Source: Arenimonas sp. (lineage in GTDB: Bacteria > Pseudomonadota > Gammaproteobacteria > Xanthomonadales > Xanthomonadaceae). Taken from it: a DNA stretch of 35,398 nt. The position numbers and the translations under genes were made by a program. The stretch lies in NCBI RefSeq assembly GCF_022842045.1, contig NZ_JALHQI010000034.1, positions 1-35,398 on the forward strand, given 5' to 3'. The notes below the pieces were generated by a model that saw nothing but the letters and a program-made list of their open reading frames with translations, ran no database searches and was not told where the DNA came from. Positions 26,132 to 34,249 of this stretch are shown piece by piece. The stretch's first letter is position 1. The number at the start of each line of letters is the position of its first letter.

Positions 26132-26713
26132 ATGACCCCGACCCGCCGCCGCAAGCCCCGGCCCTCGATGCGCCCTGAGCGCACCGAAGTGCTGCGCCTG
26201 GCCGATGGCCGCGAGCTCTGGGTACGCCCGGTGCAGCCCGCCGACGCCGCCCCGATCGCCGGCGCCTTCGAACTGTTGGGCGAAGAAGAAGTACGAAGCC
26301 GCTACCTGCATCCGGTGAAGGCCCTCAGCGAGGACTACCTGCGCCAACTCGTCGCTCCGGCGCCGGGCGAGGGCTTCGCCATCTGCGCGGCCGAGCCGCT
26401 GCCGCCGGGCGAGGCCCTGGTCGGCGCGGTCGCGCGGCTGACCCGCGACCCGGGCGGCGACAGCGCCGAGTTCGCGATCCTGGTCTCGCACTTCGTGTCC
26501 GGCCAGGGCCTGGGCCAACTCCTCATGCTTCGCCTGTTCGAGTGGGCGCGCGCGCACGGCATCCGCCGGATATGGGGTGACGTGCTGGACGAGAACACCG
26601 CGATGATCGCGCTGGCGCAGTCGCTGGGCTTCGAGCGCCACGCCAGTCCCGACGACCCGGGCCTGGTGCGGGTGTCGCTGGCGCTGGACACTCCGGCCAA
26701 GCGCCGGCGTTGA
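26132..26713 (+). CDS. GNAT acetyltransferase resembling the PatZ C-terminal domain
   Basis: This 193-residue protein consists of a basic N-terminal tail (TPTRRRKPRPSMRPERTE) and one GNAT domain. The acetyl-CoA motif is VSGQGLGQLLMLRLFEWARAHG (about 123-144), and the pattern LWVRPVQPADA...RSRYLHPVKALSEDYL and WGDVLDENTAMIALAQSLGFE matches the GNAT domain fused to the PatZ/YfiQ lysine acetyltransferases, here stand-alone. The substrate may be a protein lysine but is unproven. The ATG at 26132 is preferred over an in-frame GTG at 26087, which would add 15 unconserved residues. It is divergent from the diguanylate cyclase gene and ends 40 bp before mfd. Confidence 0.8.
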   Translation: MTPTRRRKPRPSMRPERTEVLRLADGRELWVRPVQPADAAPIAGAFELLGEEEVRSRYLHPVKALSEDYLRQLVAPAPGEGFAICAAEPLPPGEALVGAVARLTRDPGGDSAEFAILVSHFVSGQGLGQLLMLRLFEWARAHGIRRIWGDVLDENTAMIALAQSLGFERHASPDDPGLVRVSLALDTPAKRRR

Positions 26714-26753
26714 CCCGCCCGCGACCGCCGGCTGCGGTAAACTCCGCGGCCCC

Positions 26754-29700
26754 ATGACCCGTCCCCTCCTTCCTTCCGCGCCGCGTCCCAAGGCGGGCCA
26801 GCAGCGCGCGCTCTGGCGCGCGCCGGCGAGCGCCAGCGCCATGGCCCTGGGCCTGGCCGAGGCCGCGCGTGCGCACGACGGCCTGGTGCTGGCCGTCACC
26901 CGCGACAGCCACGCCGCCCAGTCGCTCGAGCACGACCTGAAGGTGCTGGCCGGCGACCTGCCGGTGCTGCACTTCGCCGACTGGGAAACCCTGCCCTACG
27001 ACCTCTTCAGCCCGCACCCGGACATCGTGTCCCAGCGCGTGGCCGCGCTTTACCGGCTGCCAACGGCGCGCAAGGGCGTGCTGGTGGTGCCGGTGGCCTC
27101 GCTGATGCAGCGGCTGCCGCCGCCGAGCTGGATCGCCGGCAATACGCTGGACCTGCGCAAAGGCCAGAAGCTCGACTTCGACGCCGAGAAACGCCGGCTG
27201 GAAGCCGCGGGCTACCGCAACGTCCCGCAGGTGCTGGACCCGGGCGACTTCGCGGTGCGCGGCGCCCTGCTCGACCTCTACCCGATGGGCGCCGACCTGC
27301 CCTACCGCATCGAGCTGTTCGACGACGAGATCGACTCGCTGCGCACCTTCGACCCGGATACCCAGCGCTCCGACCATGCCGTGGACAGCGTGCGCCTGCT
27401 GCCGGCGCGCGAGTTCCCGCTCGACGAGGCCAGCACCAAGCGCGTGCGCGAGGCGCTGCGCGAACGCTTCGACTTCGACCCGCGCCGCTGCCCGCTGTAC
27501 CAGGACCTGAAGGAAGGCGGCGCACCGGCCGGCATCGAGTATTACCTGCCGCTGTTCTTCGACCAAACCGCCAGCCTGTTCGACCATCTGGGCAAGGACA
27601 CGCTGGTCGTGCTCGGCGACGGCGCGCCCGAGGCGGCGGTGGCGTTCTGGGCGCAGACCAGCGACCGCTGGGAACAGCGCCGCCACGACCTGGAGCGCCC
27701 GATATTGGCGCCGGCCGACCTGTTCCTGCCGCCGGAAGAACTGCGCACGCGCCTGAACCAGGTCGCGCGCATCGAGGTCTGCGGCGAGGCCCACCCTCAG
27801 CGCGACAAGGCCGTCGCGATGGCGGAGCAGCCGGCGCCCTCGCTGGCCTGGAGCCAGAAGGGCGGCGACCCCGGCAGCGCGCTGCACGGCTTCCTGCGCG
27901 CATATCCGGGCCGCACCCTGCTGGCCGCGGATTCCGCCGGGCGGCGCGAGGCGCTGATTGAAATGCTGGCCTCCGCCGACCTGAAGCCGGCGGTGGTGTC
28001 GGGTTGGGATGCGTTCCTTGCCGGCGACGAGAAGTTCGCCGTCACCGTGGCCGGGCTGGAAGATGGCTTCGCTTTGGTCGAGCCGCCGCTGGCGGTGCTG
28101 ACCGAGCGCCAACTCTTCCCCGAGCGTGCCGAGCAGAGCCGCCGCCGCAAGCGCGCCACCCGCGACCCGGATACGGTGCTGCGCGACCTGAGCCAGATCA
28201 CGATGGGCTCGCCGATCGTGCACGAGGACCACGGCGTCGGCCGCTACCAGGGCCTGGTGACGCTCGACAGCGGCGGCGTCACCGGCGAGTTCCTGCAGAT
28301 CGAGTACGCCAAGGGCGACAAGCTCTACGTGCCGGTGGCGCAGCTGCAGCTGGTCAGCCGCTACTCCGGCGCCTCGCCCGAACTGGCGCCGCTGCATTCG
28401 CTGGGCGGCGAGCAGTGGGAGAAAGCCAAGCGCAAGGCGGCCGAGAAGGTCCGCGACGTCGCCGCCGAACTGCTGGAGATCCAGGCGCGCCGGCACGCGC
28501 GGCAGGGCCTCGCGCTCGGCGTCGACCGCGCGATGTACGAGCCCTTCGCCGCGACCTTCCCGTTCGAAGAAACACCCGACCAATTAGCGGCTATCGAAGC
28601 CGTGATCTCCGACTTGGGTCATCCCCAACCTATGGACAGGGTGGTCTGCGGCGACGTCGGCTTCGGCAAGACCGAGGTCGCGGTGCGCGCCGCCTTCGTC
28701 GCCGCCACCGCCGGCAAGCAGGTCGCGGTGCTGGTGCCCACCACGCTGCTGGCCGAGCAGCACTACCGTAATTTCCGCGACCGCTACGCCGACTGGCCGC
28801 TGAAGGTCGAGGTGCTCAGCCGCTTCAAGTCGGCCAAGGAAGTGAAGGCGGCGCTGGCGCAGCTGGCGGAGGGCAAGATCGACGTGATCGTCGGCACCCA
28901 CCGCCTGCTGCAGGCCGACGTCAAGTTCCATGACCTCGGCCTGGTGATCGTGGACGAAGAGCAGCGCTTCGGCGTGCGCCAAAAGGAGGCGCTCAAGGCC
29001 CTGCGCGCCGAGGTGCACCTGCTCACGCTGACGGCCACGCCGATCCCGCGCACGCTCAACATGGCCATGAGCGGCCTGCGCGAACTCTCGATCATCGCCA
29101 CCCCGCCCGCGCACCGCCTCGCGGTGCAGACGGTGGTGACGGCCTGGGATCCGGCGCTGTTGCGCGAGGCCTTCCAGCGCGAGCTGGCGCGCGGCGGCCA
29201 GGTCTATTTCCTGCACAACGAGGTCGACACCATCGAGAAGATGGCGCGCGACCTGGCCGAGCTGGTGCCCGGCGCCCGCATCCGCGTCGCCCACGGCCAG
29301 ATGCCCGAGCGCGAGCTCGAGCAGGCCATGCTCGACTTCCACCGCCAGCGCTTCAACGTCCTGGTGTGCACCACCATCATCGAGTCGGGCATCGACATCC
29401 CGAGCGCCAACACCATCATCATCCACCGCGCCGACCGCTTCGGCCTGGCCCAGCTGCACCAGCTGCGCGGCCGCGTCGGCCGCTCGCACCACCGCGCCTA
29501 CGCTTACCTGGTGGTGCCGGACAAGAAGGCGATGACCGGCGACGCCGAGAAGCGGCTCGAGGCGCTGGCGTCGCTCGAGGAACTGGGCGCCGGCTTCACC
29601 CTGGCCACGCACGACCTCGAGATCCGCGGCGCCGGCGAGCTGCTGGGCGAGGACCAGAGCGGCCAGATGGCCGAGATCGGCTTCTCGCTCTACACCGAAC

Positions 29701-30206
29701 TGCTCGAGCGCGCGGTGAAGTCGATCAAGTCCGGCAAGATCCCCGACTTCGACCCGGCTACCCGCCACGGCGCCGACGTGGAGCTGCACATCCCGGCCCT
29801 GATCCCCGAGGACTACCTGCCCGACGTGCACGCGCGCCTGACGCTCTACAAGCGCATCGCCGGCGCCCGCGACGAAGACCAGCTCAAGGAACTGCAGGTG
29901 GAGATGGTGGACCGCTTCGGCGTGCTGCCGGACCCGGCCAAGCAGTTGTTCGCGGTGGCTGAACTCAAGCTCGCCGCGACCCCGCTCGGCATCCGCAAGC
30001 TCGAACTCGGCCCCACCGGCGGCCGCCTCTCGTTCCTGCCGCAGCCGACCATCGACCCGATGTCGGTGATCCGCATGATCCAGTCGCAGCCGCGCGTCTA
30101 TTCGATGGAAGGGCCGGAGAAACTCCGGATCCGCCTGGAGATGCCGGACGCCACCTCGCGCCTGCGCACGGCCAAGGGATTGCTGGCGGTGCTGGCCAAG
30201 GGCTGA
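26754..30206 (+). CDS. mfd: Transcription-repair coupling factor Mfd
   Basis: The 1150-residue ATPase (E. coli Mfd has 1148) displaces RNA polymerase stalled at DNA lesions and recruits UvrA. The N-terminal UvrB-homology module includes HFADWETLPYDLFSPHPDIVSQR. The RNA-polymerase-interacting domain is near 480-560 (GSPIVHEDHGVGRYQGL, EYAKGDKLYVPV). The RecG-like motor has Walker A GDVGFGKTE (from about 632), Walker B VIVDEEQRFG (DEEQ from 734), TATPIPRTL, and ESGIDIPSANTIIIHRADRFGLAQLHQLRGRVGRS. The C-terminal TRCF domain follows. A TAAACT -10 candidate at 26738-26743 lies ten bases from the ATG and no Shine-Dalgarno is visible, so the transcript is likely nearly leaderless. Confidence 0.97.
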   Translation: MTRPLLPSAPRPKAGQQRALWRAPASASAMALGLAEAARAHDGLVLAVTRDSHAAQSLEHDLKVLAGDLPVLHFADWETLPYDLFSPHPDIVSQRVAALYRLPTARKGVLVVPVASLMQRLPPPSWIAGNTLDLRKGQKLDFDAEKRRLEAAGYRNVPQVLDPGDFAVRGALLDLYPMGADLPYRIELFDDEIDSLRTFDPDTQRSDHAVDSVRLLPAREFPLDEASTKRVREALRERFDFDPRRCPLYQDLKEGGAPAGIEYYLPLFFDQTASLFDHLGKDTLVVLGDGAPEAAVAFWAQTSDRWEQRRHDLERPILAPADLFLPPEELRTRLNQVARIEVCGEAHPQRDKAVAMAEQPAPSLAWSQKGGDPGSALHGFLRAYPGRTLLAADSAGRREALIEMLASADLKPAVVSGWDAFLAGDEKFAVTVAGLEDGFALVEPPLAVLTERQLFPERAEQSRRRKRATRDPDTVLRDLSQITMGSPIVHEDHGVGRYQGLVTLDSGGVTGEFLQIEYAKGDKLYVPVAQLQLVSRYSGASPELAPLHSLGGEQWEKAKRKAAEKVRDVAAELLEIQARRHARQGLALGVDRAMYEPFAATFPFEETPDQLAAIEAVISDLGHPQPMDRVVCGDVGFGKTEVAVRAAFVAATAGKQVAVLVPTTLLAEQHYRNFRDRYADWPLKVEVLSRFKSAKEVKAALAQLAEGKIDVIVGTHRLLQADVKFHDLGLVIVDEEQRFGVRQKEALKALRAEVHLLTLTATPIPRTLNMAMSGLRELSIIATPPAHRLAVQTVVTAWDPALLREAFQRELARGGQVYFLHNEVDTIEKMARDLAELVPGARIRVAHGQMPERELEQAMLDFHRQRFNVLVCTTIIESGIDIPSANTIIIHRADRFGLAQLHQLRGRVGRSHHRAYAYLVVPDKKAMTGDAEKRLEALASLEELGAGFTLATHDLEIRGAGELLGEDQSGQMAEIGFSLYTELLERAVKSIKSGKIPDFDPATRHGADVELHIPALIPEDYLPDVHARLTLYKRIAGARDEDQLKELQVEMVDRFGVLPDPAKQLFAVAELKLAATPLGIRKLELGPTGGRLSFLPQPTIDPMSVIRMIQSQPRVYSMEGPEKLRIRLEMPDATSRLRTAKGLLAVLAKG

Positions 30207-30268
30207 CGACCGCTTGGCGCGGCCCCGTCCCGGGGCCAGAATGGGGCTTCATCATCCGGGGCCCGACG

Positions 30269-30544
30269 ATGGACGACCGCATCCGCAACAACGCACCGGT
30301 GATGGCCGGCTGGATCACGCTGGGCATCACCTGGCTGCTGTTCCTGATTCCGTTCCCGGGCCTGGGCATCCTGGGCTGGGTCGGCAACCTGGTGGCGCTG
30401 GTGCTGTCGATCGTGGTGCTGGCCAAGGGCGAGACCGGGCACGGCGTCGCACAGCTGGTCTGCAGCCTGCTGATATCCCCCTTCGTGTACTTCATCGGCC
30501 TGGTGCTGTTCGTCGGCGCCCTGGGCGCACTGGACTCGATGTGA
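30269..30544 (+). CDS. Two- to three-helix small membrane protein
   Basis: This is a 91-residue hydrophobic protein. Helices lie near 12-28 (AGWITLGITWLLFLIPF), 30-51 (LGILGWVGNLVALVLSIVVLAK) and 60-84 (AQLVCSLLISPFVYFIGLVLFVG). I do not recognise a named family; small xanthomonad membrane proteins of this shape are annotated as hypothetical. The ATG at 30269 is the only suitable start. It lies 62 bp after mfd, separated by a G/C hairpin without a T-tract, and its stop overlaps the GTG of the histidine phosphatase gene, so the two are probably translated together. Confidence 0.75.
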   Translation: MDDRIRNNAPVMAGWITLGITWLLFLIPFPGLGILGWVGNLVALVLSIVVLAKGETGHGVAQLVCSLLISPFVYFIGLVLFVGALGALDSM

Positions 30545-31053
30545 GCCGGGCGCTGCTGGCGTTCGCGCTCGCGATCATGGCCTGCCTGCCCGCCCTCGCC
30601 GACGCCGACGTGCTGGTGGTCGTGGTGCGCCACGCCGAGAAGGCCACCAACGACCCGCGCGACCCGGACCTCGACGCCGCTGGCCAGGCCCGCGCCCGCG
30701 CGCTGGCGGCGGCGCTGGCCGGCAGCCGGCTCGATGCCGTCCACGCCACGCAGTTCAAGCGCACGCGGCAGACGGCCGCGCCGGCCGCCGAAGCGGCCGG
30801 CGTGGACGTCACGGTTCGGCCGATCGATGGCAACAACGCAACGACCTACGCCGCCGACCTCGCCCGCGACCTGCGTGCCCTGCCCGCCGGCAGCGTGGTG
30901 CTGGTCGTGGGCCACAGCAACACCGTGCCCGGCATCGTCGCCGCGCTCGACGGCAGGCCGGAGCGCGCGATGCCCGAGACCGAGTACGACCGGTTCACGA
31001 CAGTAAGGCTGCGCGCGGAGGGTGGCGCCGACACCGTCGTGTCGAGGTACTGA
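30541..31053 (+). CDS. Exported histidine phosphatase family protein
   Basis: This 170-residue protein has an N-terminal Sec signal peptide (SRALLAFALAIMACLPALADA) and a phosphoglycerate-mutase-like domain. R30-H31 in VVVRHAEK carries the phospho-accepting His, and TQFKRTRQTAAPAAE and VVGHSNTVPGIV supply the remaining conserved basic pocket and second His. Most SixA/PhoE-type relatives are cytoplasmic, so the signal peptide points to a periplasmic phosphatase of unknown substrate. The GTG at 30541 overlaps the upstream TGA (GTGA) and puts the start directly before the signal peptide. No Pho box was found upstream of this two-gene unit. Confidence 0.85.
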   Translation: MSRALLAFALAIMACLPALADADVLVVVVRHAEKATNDPRDPDLDAAGQARARALAAALAGSRLDAVHATQFKRTRQTAAPAAEAAGVDVTVRPIDGNNATTYAADLARDLRALPAGSVVLVVGHSNTVPGIVAALDGRPERAMPETEYDRFTTVRLRAEGGADTVVSRY

Positions 31054-31196
31054 GACAGCGCGGGCAATCCCCCTCCCAGCCGCAGGTCCGCATCGCGGGC
31101 CCGTTCCCCCTCGCTGCAACATCCCGTTCCGCATCTGCGGTGGTGGCCGCCCCGCGATCGCGGCATGCTGGCGCCACCCGTGCGCCGGAGCCCGCC

Positions 31197-32063
31197 ATGA
31201 CCCTCTCGATCCCCCCGCGCGTGCACGACCTCGGCGGTGGCTTCACCGTCAAGCGCCTGCTGCCACACGCCAAGGCCCGCACCGTCGGTCCCTTCGTGTT
31301 CTTCGACCACATCGGCCCGGCGGAACTGGGACCGGACCAGGGCCTCGACGTCCGCCCGCACCCGCACATCGGCCTGGCCACGGTCACGTACCTGTGGGAA
31401 GGCGCGATCATGCATCGCGACAGCGTCGGCTCGGTGCAGGAGATCAATCCGGGCGACGTCAACTGGATGACCGCCGGCCGCGGCATCGTCCACTCCGAAC
31501 GCACGCCCGACCGGCTGCGCGGCCAGCCCCAGCGCATGCACGGCCTGCAGACCTGGGTGGCGCTGCCGCAGGCGCACGAGGAAGACGCGCCGTCGTTCGC
31601 TCACCACCCCAAGGCCACGCTGCCGGTGGTCGAACTGCCCGGCGCCACCCTCACCATCGTCGCCGGCCACGCCTTCGGCGCGCGCGCGCCGGTGGCGGTG
31701 CTGATGGACACGCTCTACGTCTCGATCGACCTTGAACCCGGCTGTGCGCTGGCGATCCCGGCGGAACACGCCGAGCGCGCGCTCTACCCGGTGTCCGGCG
31801 AACCCACGCTCGACGGCGAACCGCTGCCGCTCGAACACCTCGCCGTGCTCGACGCGGGCACCGAGCCGCTGCTGCGCGCCGGCGACACCGCGGCGCGGGT
31901 CATGCTGCTGGGCGGTGCGCCGCTCGACGGCCACCGCCACGTCTGGTGGAACTTCGTTTCCAGCTCGCGCGACCGCATCGAGCAGGCCAAGCAGGACTGG
32001 CGTGACGGCCGCCTCGGCCAGGTGCCGGGCGAAACCGAGTCGATTCCGCTGCCCGAGCGCTGA
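31197..32063 (+). CDS. Pirin family protein
   Basis: This is a 288-residue bicupin pirin. The N-terminal cupin has H55 and H57 in RPHPHIGLATVTYLWEG, and H99 and E101 in AGRGIVHSERTP, the full 3-His/1-Glu metal site. The C-terminal part (about 170-288) is the Pirin_C cupin, ending WWNFVSSSRDRIEQAKQDWRDGRLGQVPGE, a typical full-length pirin tail. Metal-dependent roles in the family range from quercetinase activity to regulation of metabolism. The ATG at 31197 is preceded by GGAG in the same GGAGCCCGCC arrangement as two other genes here, and a CATGCT -10 candidate lies at 31164-31169. It is convergent with the OsmC gene, with six bases between stops. Confidence 0.93.
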   Translation: MTLSIPPRVHDLGGGFTVKRLLPHAKARTVGPFVFFDHIGPAELGPDQGLDVRPHPHIGLATVTYLWEGAIMHRDSVGSVQEINPGDVNWMTAGRGIVHSERTPDRLRGQPQRMHGLQTWVALPQAHEEDAPSFAHHPKATLPVVELPGATLTIVAGHAFGARAPVAVLMDTLYVSIDLEPGCALAIPAEHAERALYPVSGEPTLDGEPLPLEHLAVLDAGTEPLLRAGDTAARVMLLGGAPLDGHRHVWWNFVSSSRDRIEQAKQDWRDGRLGQVPGETESIPLPER

Positions 32064-32069
32064 AGGTCC

Positions 32070-32471
32070 TCAGCCGAGCGTGGTCGGCACTTCGACCTCG
32101 CCGGTAAGGAGGCGGTGCACCGGGCAGGCGTTGGCGACCTGCAGCAGCCGTTCGCGCTGCGCGTCATCCAGCGGGCCCACCAGGTGCACGGTGCGCTCGA
32201 TGACCGTCCTGGCCTTGTCGCGCGACGCGAAGTCGAGCTTCACCTCGACGCTTTCCAGCGGCCACTGCTTGCGCTGCGCGAACATGCGCAGCGTGATCGC
32301 GGTGCAGGCGCCGAGCGCGGCCAGCACGAGTTCGTCGGGCGCCGGGCCGGTGTCGCCGCCGCCGAGGTCCACCGGTTCGTCGGCCACCAGGTGGTGGTGC
32401 CCGACCACCAGCTGGGTGGCGTAGGACGGATAGGTGTTGCCGATCTTGGCGCGGGTGTGGCGGGCGGACAT
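32070..32471 (-). CDS. OsmC/Ohr family peroxide-defence protein
   Basis: The 133-residue protein belongs to the OsmC-like thiol peroxidase superfamily. The two redox cysteines are C56 in LAALGACTAITLRMFA and C116 in VANACPVHRLL. The DEPVDLGGGDTGPAPDELVLAALG segment matches the YhfA/OsmC-like subgroup rather than Ohr. It would reduce organic hydroperoxides using lipoylated or thiol reductants, though some subgroup members have other roles. The ATG at 32471 has AGGAG eight bases upstream. It follows a pirin gene by 37 bp on the same strand, so the two likely form an operon. Confidence 0.88.
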   Translation of the reverse strand: MSARHTRAKIGNTYPSYATQLVVGHHHLVADEPVDLGGGDTGPAPDELVLAALGACTAITLRMFAQRKQWPLESVEVKLDFASRDKARTVIERTVHLVGPLDDAQRERLLQVANACPVHRLLTGEVEVPTTLG

Positions 32472-32508
32472 CGCGTGCTCCTGGGTAAGTGGGTCGCGGC
32501 GCGCGGAC

Positions 32509-33354
32509 TCAGAAGCGTCCGGCCTGGAAATCCTCGAAGGCCTGGCGCAGCTCGGCCTGCGTGTTCATCACGAACGGACCATAGCGAGCGACCGGCTCGC
32601 GCAGCGGACGGCCCGCGACCAGGATCAGGCGGGTGCCGGCGGCGCGGCCGGTAAGCCGCACTGCGTCGCCGGGGCCCAGCACCGCGAGCTCGCCGGCCGA
32701 CACCGATACCGCATCGGCGCCCTCGCCCACCGCGACCGCGCCTTCATAGACATAGGCGAAGGCGGAATGGCCGGCGGGCAAGGCATGCGTGAATACCGCG
32801 CCCTCGTCGAGCCCGAGGTCGAAATAGTTCGGATCGGTGGCGGGCTGGCGGATCGCGCCCTCGCGGTCGCCGAGGCGGCCCGCGATCAGCTTCGCGCGCA
32901 CGCCGGGCGCCACGTCCACTTCCGGGAAACGATCCGGGCCGTATTCCTGGTAACGCGGCGCGGTCATTTTCTCCGCGGCCGGCAGGTTCACCCACAGCTG
33001 GAAGCCGCGCATGCGGCCCTCCTCCTGCTCGGGCATCTCGGAATGGACGATGCCGCGGCCGGCGGTCATCCACTGCACCGCGCCCGGCACCAGCACGCCC
33101 TCGTTGCCGCGGTTGTCCTTGTGGCGCATGCGGCCGTCGAGCATGTAGGTCACCGTCTCGAAGCCGCGGTGCGGATGCGAGGGGAAGCCGGCGAGGTAGT
33201 CCTCGGGCCGGTCGGTGCCGAACTCATCGAGCATCAGGAAGGGATCGAGGTCGGGCAGCTGCGGCGTGCCGATCACGCGGCGCAGCTTGACGCCGGCGCC
33301 GTCGGAAGCGGGCATGCCGCGCAGCTTGCGAAGGACGGGGCGAAGCAGTGTCAT
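32509..33354 (-). CDS. Pirin family protein, canonical HPHRGFET type
   Basis: This 281-residue bicupin has the classical pirin motif: H60 and H62 in FPSHPHRGFETVTYMLDG and H104 and E106 in TAGRGIVHSEMPE. The Pirin_C cupin occupies about 165-265. It differs clearly from the other two pirins in the window, so these are not recent duplicates. The ATG at 33354 is supported by GGAG six bases upstream; the frame is open far upstream but that overlaps the next gene. The downstream OsmC gene is 37 bp away, suggesting a shared oxidative-stress role, which is inference. No regulator gene is adjacent. Confidence 0.93.
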   Translation of the reverse strand: MTLLRPVLRKLRGMPASDGAGVKLRRVIGTPQLPDLDPFLMLDEFGTDRPEDYLAGFPSHPHRGFETVTYMLDGRMRHKDNRGNEGVLVPGAVQWMTAGRGIVHSEMPEQEEGRMRGFQLWVNLPAAEKMTAPRYQEYGPDRFPEVDVAPGVRAKLIAGRLGDREGAIRQPATDPNYFDLGLDEGAVFTHALPAGHSAFAYVYEGAVAVGEGADAVSVSAGELAVLGPGDAVRLTGRAAGTRLILVAGRPLREPVARYGPFVMNTQAELRQAFEDFQAGRF

Positions 33355-33588
33355 GGGGGTCTCCGGTGGCGGCGTCGATGCGCCCTGACCGCAACATAGG
33401 GCCCGTGACCGGCCTTCACATCCCCGCGGCCCGCAACGCAGGGTTGCATGGTCCCCGCCCACGCGCCAGTCTTGCGTCCTGCGGCGCGCGCGAATTGCGT
33501 TGTACCCCCTAGCGCCCCGTTGCTCCAACGCCCCCCGCCCATGGCACTGAACCCGATGCCGATCTCCCGACGTGCGAGGACCGCCCCG
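33355..33588. other. Divergent intergenic region, pirin and GNAT promoters
   Basis: These 234 bp separate the pirin (minus) and the RimJ-like GNAT (plus). A TATGTT (minus strand, complementary to 33394-33399) could be a -10 for the pirin gene, with no good -35. An A/T-richer patch at about 33489-33503 may belong to the GNAT promoter. No RNA gene, repeat or terminator was found. Confidence 0.35.
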
Positions 33589-34164
33589 ATGCCGCCTGCC
33601 GCGGCCGTCGACGCGGACCGCCTGCCGACGCTGGTCGCGCCCCGGCTCCAACTGCGCTGGATCGAGCCGGGTGACCTCGAGGACCTCTACGGCGTCTTCT
33701 CCGACCCGGACGTCACCCGCTACTGGAGCCAACCGCCCTGGAGCAGCCCGGACGAGGCCACGATCTACCTCGAGGCCATCCACCAGGGCTTCCAGCAGGG
33801 CAACCTGTTCCAATGGGGCATCGCGCTCCGGGGCGACGACCGCATCATCGGCACCACGACGCTGTACGACATCGACCACGCCCAGGGCCGCGCCGAGCTG
33901 GGTTTCGCCCTGGCCCGGGACCACTGGGGCCGGCGCTACGCCCGCGAAGCGCTCACGGTGCTGATGGGCCACGCCTTCGGTGCGATGGCCATGCGACGCA
34001 TCGAGGCCGACGTGGACCCGCGCAACCTGCCCTCGCTACGCACGCTCGAGGCACTGGGCTTCCGGCGCGAAGGCTACCTGCGCCAGCGCTGGCAAGTCGG
34101 CGGCGAGTTGCAGGACAGCGTGCTGATGGGATTGCTGGCCAGCGACTGGCCGTCGGCGGGTTGA
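33589..34164 (+). CDS. RimJ/RimL-type GNAT acetyltransferase
   Basis: The 191-residue single GNAT domain is of the Acetyltransf_3 (RimJ/RimL) type: LVAPRLQLRWIEPGDLEDLYGVFSDPDVTRYW at the N terminus, the central IGTTTLYDIDHAQGRAELGFALARDHWGRRYAREAL with the acetyl-CoA site, and IEADVDPRNLPSLRTLEALGFRREGYLRQRW. It may acetylate N termini of ribosomal proteins, other proteins or small molecules. The start is uncertain. An ATG at 33541 would add 16 residues, but that stretch uses CGA, CGT and AGG, codons avoided in this genome, so I prefer 33589, which has GAGG upstream. It ends 85 bp before the PotF-like gene. Confidence 0.8.
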   Translation: MPPAAAVDADRLPTLVAPRLQLRWIEPGDLEDLYGVFSDPDVTRYWSQPPWSSPDEATIYLEAIHQGFQQGNLFQWGIALRGDDRIIGTTTLYDIDHAQGRAELGFALARDHWGRRYAREALTVLMGHAFGAMAMRRIEADVDPRNLPSLRTLEALGFRREGYLRQRWQVGGELQDSVLMGLLASDWPSAG

Positions 34165-34170
34165 GCAGCG

Positions 34171-34218
34171 CCCGGGCACGGGGCCCGCGTTGACACCCCC
34201 GGGCACGGCGTCGAACAT
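34171..34218 (+). promoter_or_regulatory. Candidate promoter with direct repeat, PotF-like gene
   Basis: A consensus -35 TTGACA (34190-34195) is followed after 17 bp by GAACAT (34213-34218), a weak -10. An 11-bp direct repeat, CCCGGGCACGG, occurs at 34171-34181 and 34198-34208, a 27-bp period that brackets the -35. The repeat could be a binding site for a regulator. The start codon is 31 bases further on. Confidence 0.4.
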
Positions 34219-34249
34219 GAGCCTCCGTTTCCTCCGCCTGGAGCCCGCC

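Noticed and set aside
30221-30237. GGCCCC/GGGGCC hairpin after mfd
   Set aside because: It has no T-tract and such short G/C dyads are common here; the following genes may simply be read through.
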